A stretch of 64,000 bases of DNA, taken from positions 141,876,535 through 141,940,534 of the forward strand of contig CM042139.1 of assembly GCA_023376005.1 (NCBI GenBank), in the 5' to 3' direction. The notes under the pieces are model-generated. The model had not been told where the DNA came from and did not search any database. It was given only the letters and a program-made list of their open reading frames with translations. A program made the translations under genes and the position numbers. This document shows, in pieces, positions 1 through 10,854 of this stretch. Source of the stretch: Doryteuthis pealeii (taxonomy: Eukaryota > Mollusca > Cephalopoda > Myopsida > Loliginidae). Positions within the stretch are counted from its first letter, which is position 1, and every line of letters begins with the position of its first letter.

Positions 1-100
1 AACCAAACCATACTACTAGCTCCATACTTGCGATCTTGGGTCACATCCTACCCGTGGCTAACGAGTCGAAAAACTATTTACTAATCTCCCAAGTAGAAAG
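1..100 (+). repeat. Partial SINE 3' tail at window edge
   Basis: The words GGTCACATCCTACCCGTGG near position 40-58 match the 3' tail shared by the tRNA-derived SINEs elsewhere in the window. The head lies outside the window, so only the tail can be assigned. Confidence 0.4.
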
Positions 101-111
101 TTTTATATATG

Positions 112-400
112 TATTTACTTAACTCCCCCACCACGGATAGGATGTGACACAGGATAAATCTTTAAGCGGAGTAAATCCGATTTTAATTCAGATTCTTCCT
201 TCTCCTAAACCGGTTGGCTTACCAAGGCTAAAGAACCCAGTCTCACCTCATATTAGCCCATTGATGGTAGGAGACATTTATGCCTCTCCAAAGAGTATTA
301 GCGCAAAGTGAAGTGAAAACATCCTCATCTAGGATTTGAACTCAGGTCACTGATTCCATTTCCTATTTTTCTAATGTTATGCAAACTCACCTCAATGGAA
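112..400 (-). mobile_element. tRNA-derived SINE, family S1 (minus)
   Basis: Read on the minus strand this has the S1 layout. A tRNA-like head with a B-box-like GGTTCAAATCC-type word comes first, then a middle block with TTAGCGCTAATAC-like and ATGGGTAAATAG-like words, then a tail ending near GTGTCACATCCTA and GGGGGAGTTAAGTAAATA. The forward-strand markers are AACTCCCCCACCACGGATAGG at the left end and GGATTTGAACTCAGGTCAC near 335. At least ten copies occur in the window on both strands, diverged from each other, so this is an old insertion. Confidence 0.7.
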
Positions 401-599
401 ATTGTATGTGGGGTACGAAACAAATATAAATTCTGTTTACAGATAACACAGAGAAACGTATAATCATGTCTTTCTCATTATTTCGAAGTATATAAAAACA
501 GATTAAACAGTTCCTATTATGCAATCCAAGAAAGACGATTAAGACAAGCAGGGCTCTACTAGAGATGTAAGAAATAAGTTATATGGACATCTATACATG

Positions 600-741
600 A
601 GCATACCAGTGTTAAGGGACAAGCAAAAGCTTCCATACATCGGCTCTGTCCGGACACTGGGTGCTGTCTAGAAGACTACCTCATACGATGACTGATAGGA
701 GCGGATGGCAAATTCAAAGGAACAACTGCTGTCGGCACGCC

Positions 742-774
<33 letters not shown>
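600..774 (+). mobile_element. RTE-type LINE 3' end with (ATG)n tail
   Basis: The plus strand encodes, with breaks, the last part of an RTE reverse-transcriptase ORF: a remnant close to GQAKASIHRLCPDTGC followed by a short 3' tail. The same peptide is seen more fully at 24630-24860 (minus) and 59860-59900 (plus). The copy ends in an (ATG)n array at 742-774, which fits the known habit of RTE elements to end in simple repeats rather than poly(A). It is 5'-truncated to about 140 bp. Confidence 0.65.
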
Positions 775-3250
775 TATACCACAAATCAACAAAAATATCC
801 CCGTTAATGAAAACCGGGATGTTACCCCAATATAACCCAATCACAAAAATTGTTAGTAAACTATGTATTTAATTACAGCTCATTCATGATCGTAAAATGC
901 AATGTATGTTATATTTACACACTTAAATATTATAGAGTTTCAAATTTAACAAATACAACACATTATAGAACAAACGGCAGCAGAAAAACAGGATTGTGTT
1001 CTTCGGTGTCATTTTTTCACATATTTCAAACAAATCTTAGATATGTGTAAACTTGTAGACGTTGCATTATCGGAAGAGGGTTATAAATAGATTTTTTTTA
1101 AATGACTAAACAAAAACAAGTATTCAAAGCACGGTCAACAAAGACATAAATAAATGGACTCCACCCACCGATAAGTGGAAATCTAATATAGAATATCTCT
1201 AGACGTACCTGGCGACGGTCACCCGCCTATTCAAAGGTTTAATCTGGCCTTAGATAAATTCTAAGGAATTGTAGCAAACAAAGACCCGGAAACGGTAGGA
1301 TAACGGAATTAATGGCGATTATGTAGGCGTGGGCGTTCTGCTCAAATGAATATAAGATGAAGGTAATAAGCAATAATTTAAATATGTTTTCGTATTGTTA
1401 TATATCTCGTATGTGTACTGTATACATTATTGTTAATAGTTATTATTCTTTTTTAATTGCTCACTTGTATGCCAGTTCTGAATTCCTGTGAGGATTGTTT
1501 TTCTTCGTGAATGTAAAGACTAATTTTTTTATTCAGTAATTAGTGAAATAGAAGAATATCGTAAGTCTTTACTCTTTGCATATTTGTACTTTTGTCTAGT
1601 AGGGGATACTTGTTACAAACCCACTAGATTTTGGCGGCCAGAAAGTATTTTCATAAATGATGATATTTTTCTAGGACAGGGTAATTTTATTTTTAAATGT
1701 CAAGAAACACATTGAATTATGGATCGTTACAAATTTAAACACTCGAAAAAGGAAATGTACTCACATGATAAAAAAAGAAAAATATAAACAAAAAATGAAT
1801 GTCTTGTCACTTAATATGACCAAAGAGTTTGATGACAAAAAAACTAGAATTGATCATTCAATATCTCAGTAATCACATTCTAACAAGCATGACCAAGATG
1901 ATCAATAGTATATTTTAGAAATAAGATAAGGAAACCATTTTTGAAGCATGTGTAAATGAAACACCTTGCCAAAAAAGAATATATGAATAGCACAGAGCAT
2001 TTAAGATGGATGATAAGATTACCGTTCGCCTAAACCATAAAAAGGAAAACAAAACTTCAATCGAGATAATGAAAAAAAAAATGGAAAACAAAACAAATAA
2101 AAAGTCCATTATTATTTTATCTCTGCTCTACTTTTACAGTACAGATCAATAAAAATAAGTACGCATATGTTTAAAACATATATATCTCCGTTTTTAACCA
2201 AATTAATAATTATAATCAAATTTGAGTCTTTTCCAAATAGTCCAGGGCCGAAAATCCGGAACACCGGTTGACAAAGAACAAAATTTCATCCAACCCCCAA
2301 AATTCCTTTCAAATGCACTTTTATGGCAAATCTCGGGCGACTGGGCAATGTCGTGCATTTTGAAGTAAGAAAGTCTACTTACATTTTACACAAGACACAA
2401 GCGATTCTAACTCGTTTAAACCTTCATGATAATTATTCAGTACAATAATGAGCTAAAATAGAATATTAACAAAAATAGAAATTAGATATATTTTATTATT
2501 TTGCGCTTCAATAAAATTATATTTTACAGTATTAATAATCTCTAACTATATGTTTTTATACATTGAACTAAATATAGATTTACGTCCCATTGTCTCAAGT
2601 GACCCAAGGTGTTGAGTTATCTGCCCTTTGAGTCTTGGCGGTATCTTTTCGTTGTACCTAACAATAAACAATCAGTGACGTAGCTGCCTTTATTGGTTGG
2701 ACACACGTCACTGCAATAGCAATTAAATTCTGTTTTTTATGGTCTTTATCAATTTTAGTATGTTTAGAAAGTACATTAGACTATCCTTAAAAAAAGTCTG
2801 AAGTTTAAAATCTTAATGAAATCCAACAAGTAAGCAGGATTCAGAATCTGTTTTCATGATGATCAACCTCATTGTATCGGTTATCATTTTTTTTTAATGC
2901 AAAGTATCTCATGAGGTGAAATATATAGCGAGGTATTTGAAAGGCAATCATAATCCGTTACGATATAGCTAAGTAGCAATTCTTTCTTTGCTTTTAAGAA
3001 TTCAGCAATTGTGTAAGTATGAGGACTTGCTGATTTATTAAGCAGGTAAAAGAAGGCATTGGAGACTCGACGAGTGACGATTAGATCCACAAAATAGAGT
3101 TCAGCTCAAGAAGCTGAAAGAGGATTATGAGTGATTATAAAATGGTATTCAACAAAACCAGACCATATATGATTGCTATTCAGTTGGAAATTGATTCGAT
3201 ATTGAATTATTCTGTACGTTAGAACAATAAGTGTATTAAAGAAACCTCCT
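775..3250. other. Anonymous AT-rich stretch
   Basis: I see no gene, recognisable repeat family or structured RNA here. Open frames are short and show no domain. Patches of higher GC near 1200-1300 and 2590-2710 were read in all frames without finding a protein signature. Confidence 0.5.
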
Positions 3251-3254
3251 TATA

Positions 3255-3329
<75 letters not shown>

Positions 3330-3330
3330 T
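3251..3330. repeat. (TA)n array, interrupted
   Basis: About 80 bases of alternating TA with single-base interruptions at the joins. Confidence 0.95.
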
Positions 3331-4585
3331 TCTATGCTAGTCACGGTAATTGATGAGATGACTTAGAACCATGAATACCACATGTGTCTCCGGCTGGTTG
3401 CTCTGTCAATGCTTTTTGCACCCACGTTGTGTTTTCCGTTGATCCGCTTAATTCGGATTGACGCAACTTGATCGGAGTGTCTTTGTGACACATGAGGAGA
3501 TTAGTGGAAATGATCTACCGTAGTTAACAGAAATAAAGTTAACAAATAGTTTCGTTTAAGACTGTTGTATAAAGGAAAGGTACAAGGCAAATATAGCGTG
3601 TATATTTGGGTTAACAGTTTTATTCTGGGTTAGTATTTAATGTGTTTGTATGTATACATTTCTTGTAAATGTACTTAAGGGGTTGCCAGAGGAAACTTCT
3701 TCTGGCGGGGTGTATATTTAAAGGTAATACAAGAGATTCAAGTACACTTATCTTAATTATTCTAATCTTGCAATGCCTCTATGGTGTCCTGTAAAGTCGC
3801 CGAGTTTCAGTTCTGCTAATTTCAGCTAGTACTGCCCTTGTTGCCTGTCGGGTCTGTTCTGCTGATTCAGGGTTCTATGCCCTGTCCCCTACTGTCCGAG
3901 CTTCCGGTGCGGGCAGACAACCCAATTTCCGATATAGTTGTTGGCAACTGTAAGACTCTCACAACATAACTTTAACAATAATAACGGTTTTATTATTATA
4001 TATAAAAGAAACGAATATGTTTTACACGCTAGGTAGGAGAGAAAAGACACGGAGAAGAGCTTTGTCTGGCGTTTTGTTCTATCCTAAGTAGTAATGGGTG
4101 ATTCAACAAAGAATGAATGGAATGCGTCACTTCTTTTATCGGAGTATTTTCTTGATGGCATGGTCTATTTCTTCTAATGGCAAATGATTCTTATTTCAGC
4201 AATTTGAAGTCTTGTTGTTCTTTCGATAATGTTACCTCAGGCTCTCCGTTATGACTGACTTTTTAACAACTCTGATTATTCTTTATATAAGGAAATTATA
4301 GGTTTTATTCAATAGTCAACAAGTGCAACTAGTGCTATTCACCGGCCTCAAAATTATCCACCCCTTGAAATTCCAACAATTTTGAGAAACATATTAATTT
4401 AATGGGTTGCAGACACCATTGACTGAATCTATAAACACAGTGAAGCAGAATCAAACGTTATACAATATTTTGATTTTTATGATTACCATTGAGAAAAGCA
4501 TTTCCTGTGATTAATAAAAACAATTTTTACACTTTTCCTCTTTTGTTAAAAATTAGTTGACACCAACAAAAAGAACTCACCGCGT
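3331..4585. other. Unclassified intergenic sequence
   Basis: No coding signature. A GC-richer block at about 3660-3960 (words CTTCTTCTGGCGGGG, GAGCTTCCGGTGCGGG, GTTGTTGGCAACTGTAAG) has the look of a transposable-element terminus, but I found no second copy in the window to define its ends. Confidence 0.4.
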
Positions 4586-4653
4586 CACACACACACACAC
4601 ACACAGACACACTAAAGGATCGTAAGGATAATTCGGACGGCTGTATATATATA

Positions 4654-4728
<75 letters not shown>

Positions 4729-4760
4729 TGTGTGCATGTGTGTGCGTGTTTGTATGTATG
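4586..4760. repeat. Compound (CA)n-(TA)n-(TG)n array
   Basis: (CA)n at 4586-4608, a 35-bp unique spacer, (TA)n at 4643-4689 and (TG)n to about 4760. The CA and TG arms are inverted relative to each other around the TA tract, so this is a potential hairpin. Confidence 0.9.
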
Positions 4761-4824
4761 TATTATATTAGAGCATGTTTCTTTACGAAACAACAGTGTT
4801 TCTTTTTAGCAATTTTTACTTAAC

Positions 4825-4855
<31 letters not shown>

Positions 4856-5012
4856 TATATATATAATATATATATATATATAGTTATAGATAAATAATAG
4901 GACAGACGTGACACGAGGTAAACTCTGAATTAAAATCTGTTAAACTCCACTTAAGAAATTGATCTTGTGTCGCATCCGGCTGGTGTAGGAGGGGTTGGGT
5001 AAATAGATATAT
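4825..5012 (+). repeat. (TA)n array followed by an S1 SINE tail
   Basis: An interrupted (TA)n tract at 4825-4882 is followed by a 3' fragment of SINE family S1 (AACTCTGAATTAAAA, CTCCACTTAAGAAATTGA, then GAGGGGTTGGGTAAATAG ending near 5012). Only the tail module is present. Confidence 0.65.
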
Positions 5013-5184
5013 ATGTACCAAATATCACCTATTACAATGCAAGAATACGCTTAATCTATTCTATAAGATCGTATGTAATTTATAAACTAGGTCATTAAAA
5101 TTTCTTTTGGTAAACAATGACAATTCACGAGTAACTAATGTGTGAATTATTCAGGTGAGTAGATCTATCATTAGTAAACTTATG

Positions 5185-5186
<2 letters not shown>

Positions 5187-5250
<64 letters not shown>
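5187..5250. repeat. (TA)n array
   Basis: About 64 bases of pure TA, directly abutting the left arm of the palindrome at 5247-5448. It lies on the 3' side of the minus-strand ribozyme-like fold. Confidence 0.95.
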
Positions 5251-5254
<4 letters not shown>

Positions 5255-5276
5255 AATAAATAACAAAAGACTTAGA

Positions 5277-5350
5277 GATCTTGCATTATAGACTATTTCA
5301 GGGAGCTTAGACAAAAATGTATAATTCTCCCGACTCATCAGATGCGAATC
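5277..5350 (-). ncRNA. Hammerhead ribozyme-like RNA (left arm)
   Basis: This is the mirror copy of the right-arm fold, read on the minus strand. The core CUGAUGA corresponds to forward 5335-5341. The 5' side of stem I is GAUUCGCAU and the 3' side is AUGCAAGAUC. These pair GCAU/AUGC, then GA(U)UC/GAUC past an AA internal loop, so stem I is slightly better than in the plus-strand copy. The single arm mismatch (5321) falls in the upper part of stem II. On this strand a (TA)n array follows about 26 bases downstream. Confidence 0.55.
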
Positions 5351-5418
5351 CATCTGATGAGTCGGGAGAATTAGACATTTTTGTCTAAGCTCCCTGAAAT
5401 AGTCTATAATGCAAGATC
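5346..5418 (+). ncRNA. Hammerhead ribozyme-like RNA (right arm)
   Basis: Reading the plus strand: GAAUCCAU (stem I 5' side), CUGAUGA core at 5354-5360, stem II at 5361-5395, GAAA at 5396-5399, stem III UAGUCUA (UA/UA pairs, loop GUC), UA cleavage dinucleotide at 5407-5408, then AUGCAAGAUC (stem I 3' side). Stem I pairs CAU/AUG and, beyond an internal loop, GA(A)UC/GAUC. Stem II is GGGAG/CUCCC extended by UUAGACA/UGUCUAA with loop UUUU, but its base has a G-U pair and a two-base bulge, which is a weakness. Known family: type I hammerheads with minimal stem III in Penelope-like elements. Confidence 0.55.
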
Positions 5419-5560
5419 TCTAAGTCTTTTGTTATTTATTTAAATATAAATTTGCTCTGTGACTCTAACAATAAGAGCACACATTGAGCTCTCAAACTGC
5501 GACAAGTTGTTTTTAAAAAAAACCTATGTCGTAAGGAAGATTTCTTCTCTGGACTTTTGG

Positions 5561-5561
<1 letters not shown>

Positions 5562-5601
<40 letters not shown>
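5562..5601. repeat. (TA)n array
   Basis: Forty bases of pure TA repeat. Confidence 0.95.
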
Positions 5602-5605
<4 letters not shown>

Positions 5606-5635
5606 CCTATAAAAATTGTAGGTGGCAACCAGTGA

Positions 5636-5815
5636 TGCTTAAGGATGGAATCGTAGAGGCTGAGCAGTTCATAACATTAAAGACTCCACTTTGGCCCTTA
5701 CGTAGGTTAGACGCGTGGTCAGAAAGGTTCACTCTGATCAATCGGTTAATTACGTTAATTCCAAACACCTATATGATTGTCCCGACCCTATTACCTTTAT
5801 GATAAATACCTAACC
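5636..5815 (+). repeat. Dispersed repeat R2 (plus copy)
   Basis: This block is similar to the reverse complement of 12300-12510. Shared ordered words include AGTGATGCTTAAGGATGGAAT against GTGGTTCTTGAGGACGGGAT, then GCTGAGCA, ACTCCACTTTGG against ACTCTACTTTGG, TGTCCCGACC against AGTCCCGACC, and TTACCTTTATG against TTGCCCTTATG. Class unknown; no coding capacity is evident. Confidence 0.7.
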
Positions 5816-5864
5816 CTTTTTACCATATATGTACTAGAATGTCGTGATTGAGGATCTTTGTGTC

Positions 5865-6155
5865 CTTGTTATGGCGTTAAACTTCATCTATTCCGGGGCT
5901 CTGGGGTGCGTGGGGTACCACTTCATTGCCATTATTCCCAGGTCCTTTATTACTCGGAGTACCTGTTAGGGTCCCATAAAAAATAAACCAAAAATGAGTA
6001 CTACAAAAACGCATCTGTAAAACAAATTTGATTACCAACTATTCTTTCGTTATAAGAAACTATATACATACAAAGTATTCTATTACAAATCATATATACA
6101 ACAAAAATGATTTGGCATTAAATCACCCATAGAGTTGATATGCCATGAAACAAAA
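5865..6155 (-). repeat. Dispersed repeat R1 (minus copy)
   Basis: R1 is defined by an ordered set of words on its plus strand: GGCATGTCAACCC, TTTTATGCC, a T-rich middle, TATTTAACCCAT, CCTAACAGATACTACCACTC, GTGGACCTGG, TACTCCACACTCC and GCAGTTTAACGTCAT. Here they run in reverse complement, e.g. CCATTATTCCCAGGTCC near 5930 and ACCTGTTAGGGTCCC near 5963, ending with GTTGATATGCCATGAAAC near 6135. At least ten copies occur in this window. No ORF is seen; it is probably a non-autonomous element. Confidence 0.7.
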
Positions 6156-6609
6156 CAAAAAAATAACCTAAGACGAATCTAAGAATTGGACATGAACGTT
6201 CTTGTTTGCGTGCTATTCAGAAATGTGTATAGACGTGACTGTATCTGGACATTAATGTCAAAGTCAGTAAACCAGGCTAAATTTGGAAGTCATGTATATT
6301 TACGTGATACAATTCCACAATCCTATAGAGGAACATTCGAGCAGAATGAAATGCGAAGAGTAGGCTAAAACTCGGACATTACAGAAATCAGTTGCTAAAA
6401 AAAGGGTATATGAATGCGTTAAAATTATATATTGGTTGGAATGTTGGTTAGTTGATTGGTTGGTGATATCACGACATTTTAGGCCGTTTTGTGTTGTTTT
6501 ATGCAGAGGTTTCGTTCCGGAATCATGATTTATATAGCACAAAAAAAGAAATATAATCATTTGAAACGGGTAAACATTTCCTTATCGTTAACATTTTTAA
6601 AACCTTATA

Positions 6610-6850
6610 TATGTACATACATAACCCATCTAATCATGCAGGAAGTGACACAATGACAATTCTAAGAAGTATTTAACGGGGTTGAATTCAGAGCTTCCTT
6701 CCACTAGACCAATTGCCACACCATTGGTTAGGCAACTAGTCTAGGAGAAGGAAAAATCGGAATTCAAACCTTTTAAACTTGGCTTAAGAAATTAACCTTA
6801 TGTCACATCATACTCATGAAGCGGTGTAGGTAAATATGTATACGTAACTT
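6610..6850. repeat. Head-to-head inverted dimer of S1 SINE tails
   Basis: A minus-oriented S1 3' module (GGGTTGAATTCAGAGCTTCC and CCACTAGACCAATTGCC) meets a plus-oriented one (TTGGTTAGGCAACTAG, TAGGAGAAGGAAAAATC, GGAATTCAAAC) at about 6722. Beyond this the plus arm continues through CTTATGTCACATCATACTC to GTGTAGGTAAATA. The result is an imperfect palindrome of SINE tails. Confidence 0.65.
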
Positions 6851-7019
6851 TCAGAGACTATGGTATGGATTCCTGAGGTGTCAGATAAGTTGTCTGAACG
6901 GGAGTATGTTGCAATTAATGACTTATCTAACCCTGATCATGGCGTAGATTTATCCGTATATTTTCCTAGCCAGTATGGACTTCGTCGATTTGCTATAGTG
7001 GGGTTTTCTTTCTGGCACC

Positions 7020-7165
7020 TTAGTCTGTAAATATTTCGCCATGGATATGATGTGACACAGAGTTTTAAGTAGTAGGGTTTCAATGGGAATCGAACTCGCT
7101 ATTACAGTAGTAATGTATCTGCGAGAATAGCTTGCTAATCATTACACCGCGACGGGACATAGTTA
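7020..7165 (-). mobile_element. tRNA-derived SINE, family S2 (minus)
   Basis: On the minus strand: GGTGTAATGATTAGCAAGC (A-box region), CTCGCAGAT, AATAGCGAGTTCGATTCCC (B-box GTTCGATTCC) and the tail TGTGTCACATCATATCCATGG. The same order occurs at 9475-9608 and in part at 62815-62910. The tail module is the same as in S1, although the head differs. Confidence 0.65.
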
Positions 7166-7730
7166 CGGGTGTTGTTATACTTATGACACTTGGCTTCATT
7201 TTGTTTACCCTCCAACGTTTGGATGTTTTCTGATGACACCTGCATTTTTACTCTCTATCATTGTGCAACAGGGGCATTTCTTTGTTATCACATTAACCAC
7301 CTGCTGCACATAACACCTATATTAGGCGGTATCGAGATACCATCCGACAAATCAAAGTCATTTTAACCAAACCCTCCAATCGGGTATAACGGCATTTTTT
7401 CTCCTTTTGAATTGAAATTTTAAATTCTCAATGGGATTATATTATATCCGATATATCAACGAATAAATTTCGGGATTTTTGTGTTTATATAGGTCTATTT
7501 ATTTTTAGGCCGAATATTTTCCTGGAAACAAACCCATGAAAATCCATTGATTAAAATAAATCTTAAAATGCAGACAAACATATAATGTTGGAATAATTAA
7601 ATCGCTAAATGAACGTGTGCAGCATTAGATATTTTATTGGTCTTTCACTGAGTGTACAGATATCTAGTATTAATGGGTGCTGCACCTTGTGGATCCAGTC
7701 TTAGTAATTAAATACTTAAAAAATAGAATA
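7166..7730. other. No recognised feature
   Basis: AT-rich sequence without a reading frame or repeat that I could match to another part of the window. Confidence 0.4.
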
Positions 7731-7734
7731 GGAG

Positions 7735-8228
7735 GCGCGTCCGTGTAATGGTTGTCTTCATTTGAAATTGGATCAGAGGCCCGGTTTCAAATCCTGTATG
7801 AGGTTAATTACTTTTCACTTCGCGGTTATTGCTTTTGCAAGGGCATATCAGTCTATTACCACCCCAAATAAATAATAGGAGAGACTGATTTCCTCAGCCT
7901 TGGAAAAAACTCTTCATTCAAATCAGCTGTACTCTGATTAAAAAGAGACGCGTGATGTTTATTGTCGTAAAAAATGGACTCGGTCAAACTAGTTCAAATA
8001 CTGGACGAGGTTATTTGCATATCATATAGCACTAACATACTTGGGACATGTATGCATCCAGCTATTTCCAGCTATGGGTAAATGGTAGGGTAGAATGAGG
8101 TATTTAACCCTGGTTAGGAAACCAGTCTAGGAGAAAGAACACTCTGAATTCAAACTTTTAAAACTACGCTTAAGTAATTGACCTTGTTTCATACCCTACT
8201 AGTGTGAAAGGGTTAGGTAAATACTCAA
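7735..8228 (+). mobile_element. Two S1 SINEs in tandem, diverged
   Basis: The first copy begins GGAGGCGCGTCCGTGTAATGG (A-box region) with B-box-like CGGTTTCAAATCCTG near 7782. The second begins near 7970 with GTTCAAATACTGGACGAGG and runs through AGCTATGGGTAAATGGTAGG, CCTGGTTAGG, AACCAGTCTAGGAGAAAG and CTCTGAATTCAAAC to GGTTAGGTAAATAC near 8225. Both are on the plus strand. The first has lost most of its tail. Confidence 0.65.
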
Positions 8229-8972
8229 AAAATGAAATTTTAGTCATATTTATTTAGATACTAAAGTAAACTTTTACCTTTTAGTAATTTGCACTGTCTG
8301 TTTAAAATTGAAATGATTTTATTTTTTTTATTTCATTCACTTTTATATGTTTATGTGTATTGTTTCGTTTTTTTTTCAAATACCTTTTTTTGTTGCATTC
8401 CTTCTTGAAAATATTTACAGAAAAAAGAAAACGTGTTACCTAATCATGCCATACCCTCTTTAATTCGATTCTTTAAAAACTTAGCTAATCCCAAAAGCCC
8501 CAGAAGGAGTGAGTGAAAATGGAAATGAAATATTTAAAAATAACGTCAATATGTTGGAAGGAAAAGGCTTAAAAATAATACAATGGAGACATGGCAGGCA
8601 AGAAGTAAAAACCCTGATGATTGAGGGAATAACGAAAACGAAAAGACACGTTAAAAACTTTATAAGAAAATCAAAAAATTTAAACTAAAAGAAAAAAAAA
8701 TGACCAAAATGTGGCATTTGAAAATTTGTTGAAAAGAACAAAAAAGCTTTTCTTCTTAATTATATTTGAAAGAACTGCCTACAGCGTGCTTTCAGAGCTG
8801 CCCACTTTCCATTAAATTTATCTTAAAGATATTTCATCATCTGTTTCAGTGATGATGTTAAATGATGAAAATATGCTGGACTCCATCGAATAAAACGTAT
8901 TAAACTGCCTTTATGTCTCTATGCTTCTAAAATACATCACGAGAATAGACAGTAACAGAACTTATTTTTGGA
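8229..8972. other. AT-rich stretch with no recognised feature
   Basis: Many homopolymer runs. No gene or repeat could be supported. Confidence 0.4.
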
Positions 8973-9093
8973 ATTACAGTGATATAGTCAAATCTAACCA
9001 ATAATAAGTTATTAAAAAATTACAGTGATAGTCAAATCAAAATATAATAAAAAATATAATAATAAATTACAGTGATATAGTCAAATCTAACCA
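8973..9093. repeat. Three spaced copies of a 28-bp direct repeat
   Basis: ATTACAGTGATATAGTCAAA with trailing TCTAACCA occurs at 8973-9000 and 9066-9093. A shorter form lacking one TA step lies between them at 9019-9040. The spacers are AT-rich and unequal. Confidence 0.85.
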
Positions 9094-9154
9094 GGAAAAT
9101 CTTATATTTATCTCCTACTTTTGCTATGAGTATTCATTACGAGTAATTAGATAG

Positions 9155-9475
9155 TTTGAATGGTTTTAACGGCATGTCAACCCTTTAAGGATTATTTTAC
9201 ACCGACAGTTATGGCAATAGCAATCATTATGTGTGCATATTTACATTATTTGATTAATTTTTTGATTATTTTTTTTATTCGGGTTCTACGAATAATTTCA
9301 AACATATATTTGACGCTTAGATGTGACTAACAGATACTACCACTCCGGATCAGAGTGAACCCGGAAGTAATGCAAATGAAGGGTACTCCATACTCCGCAG
9401 ATATCCAGAACTAAAGCCTGTCAATCAGATGCAGTTTAGTTTCATACGCAGTTTACCCCATTTGAACGTTCCATC
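9155..9475 (+). repeat. Dispersed repeat R1 (plus copy)
   Basis: It starts with AACGGCATGTCAACCCTTTA at about 9168 and continues to TAACAGATACTACCACTCCG near 9330, GTGAACCCGGAAGTAATGC and AGGGTACTCCATACTCCGC near 9380, ending at ATGCAGTTTAGTTTCATAC near 9450. The middle T-rich block is diverged. Confidence 0.7.
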
Positions 9476-9608
9476 GTAGTATAATTTTTGCAAGCTAGTC
9501 TCGCAGATCGAATACTACTGAATAGCGAGCTGAATCCTCGCTGGATGCTGATATTTACGACACAGTGCAACATCATACCCATGGCGTAAGATTTGGGTAA
9601 ATAGCTAT
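9475..9608 (+). mobile_element. tRNA-derived SINE, family S2 (plus)
   Basis: GCAAGCTAGTCTCGCAGAT, ACTACTGAATAGCGAGC, then ATCATACCCATGGCG and TTTGGGTAAATAG match the reverse complement of 7020-7165 in order. It directly abuts the R1 copy on its left. Confidence 0.6.
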
Positions 9609-10320
9609 TCAGGACACCGTATTTTTGAGAGGGTCTTCTAATTCTGCATTGGATGTAGTCAGCGTATTCTAAAAAAACGCCGACAAGGCAAAATACTCAT
9701 CTAGGAAAATATCTATTATCGATGAATTACGATACTTAGCATATTTCTCCTGTATGGCATTCACTTCATTATCCTTTAATTTGATTTATCTGTCTTATAC
9801 ATTAATGTTTTTGCTTAGAGCAATAGATAACAATGTAATCTAACAGATGATTAGAATCCCATTGATTTGACTTTTAAAACGGTAAAATTCGCTTGACACT
9901 TTGCGCTAGACTAATCTAATTACATTAAAGACTTATTCTATTTATTTATTTTCTTTGGTATGACCATCAAAGTCATTTAAATCGAAGATTAAATATCAAA
10001 TATGTTTAAGACATTATTGACTCATACGAGGGCGTGCTGAAGAAATATTGTGTAGTCACAAAATTGGAATGGTACACTATCCTTGGGGCTTAGAATATCC
10101 ACTGCAGATAGGTATAACTATACCTACTTGGTTTCCTGGACATTACTCTAATTCCCCCGGGTATTAAGCTCTAGATTTCAGTAGTGTAGATTTATTAAAG
10201 GGTAAAATAGGTGTTTTCAAATCATTAGTATCATATAACCGTGTACAAATAATTTGTATTAAGAAGAGTTACATGAACATACACTTGTTTACAATTCATG
10301 TTTATCATTAGTTATTGAAA
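9609..10320. other. No recognised feature
   Basis: No coding or structured RNA signal was recognised. Confidence 0.4.
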
Positions 10321-10324
10321 TGAT

Positions 10325-10615
10325 ATAGATTTAGCAACCCCTCAACACGAGTAGGATATGACACAAGGTTAATTTAAAGCGGAGTTAAACTAGTTTGAAT
10401 TCAGAGTTTCTTCTTTCTACAAGACTGGTTGCCTTATCAAAGTTAAATAACCCTACTCTTTACCTATTGCTACAGGGGGAATTGTTGGATAAATTCCTTT
10501 CTCAAAGCTATTAGCACAATGTGAAATGGAAACAACAATTGTAAGAGATTAGATTTGAAATCGGTTCACCGTGACAATTTTCTATGACGATAACTATTAT
10601 ACGACACGTGCCTCC
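10325..10615 (-). mobile_element. tRNA-derived SINE, family S1 (minus)
   Basis: Forward-strand order: CCCCTCAACACGAGTAGGATA, GACACAAGGTTAA, GCGGAGTTAAAC, TTTGAATTCAGAG, AAGACTGGTTGCC, CTATTAGCACAATGTGAAATG, then the reversed head with ACGATAACTATTATACGACAC. This is close to a full-length element of about 290 bp. Confidence 0.7.
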
Positions 10616-10854
10616 TAAGTTATTGGAACTATATAACTAGTCGCAAAAGGAAAACCGGACATTAAATGACCTAGCATGTGTTGGCATGCCGTAAAAGCAA
10701 GCAAGCAAGCAACCAACCAACCAACTAACCAAAATGGGAATGAAATAACAGTATTATCTGTCTTAAACATTCATCGGATCCAGATGGAAGAATTTAGAGT
10801 GTTCGTAGATTTCATGCTTGATCGAGAGGGAGGAGTTTTGCATGATAATGGGGT

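Larger units (their letters stand above)
5247..5448. repeat. Near-perfect 98-bp-armed palindrome
   Basis: The left arm at 5247-5344 is the reverse complement of the right arm at 5351-5448 with one mismatch (5321 against 5374). The six-base loop CGAATC is at 5345-5350. Each arm carries one hammerhead-like core, so the locus encodes a similar fold on both strands. The arms being so alike implies a recent origin, ongoing gene conversion or selection. Cruciform-prone palindromes of this size can also be assembly artefacts. Confidence 0.95.

Noticed and set aside
742..774. CRISPR-like or coding trinucleotide array
   Set aside because: Simple (ATG)n tail of an RTE copy in a eukaryotic context.
7222..7275. 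CTGATGA word as a hammerhead core
   Set aside because: No GAAA with a stem follows within a plausible distance.
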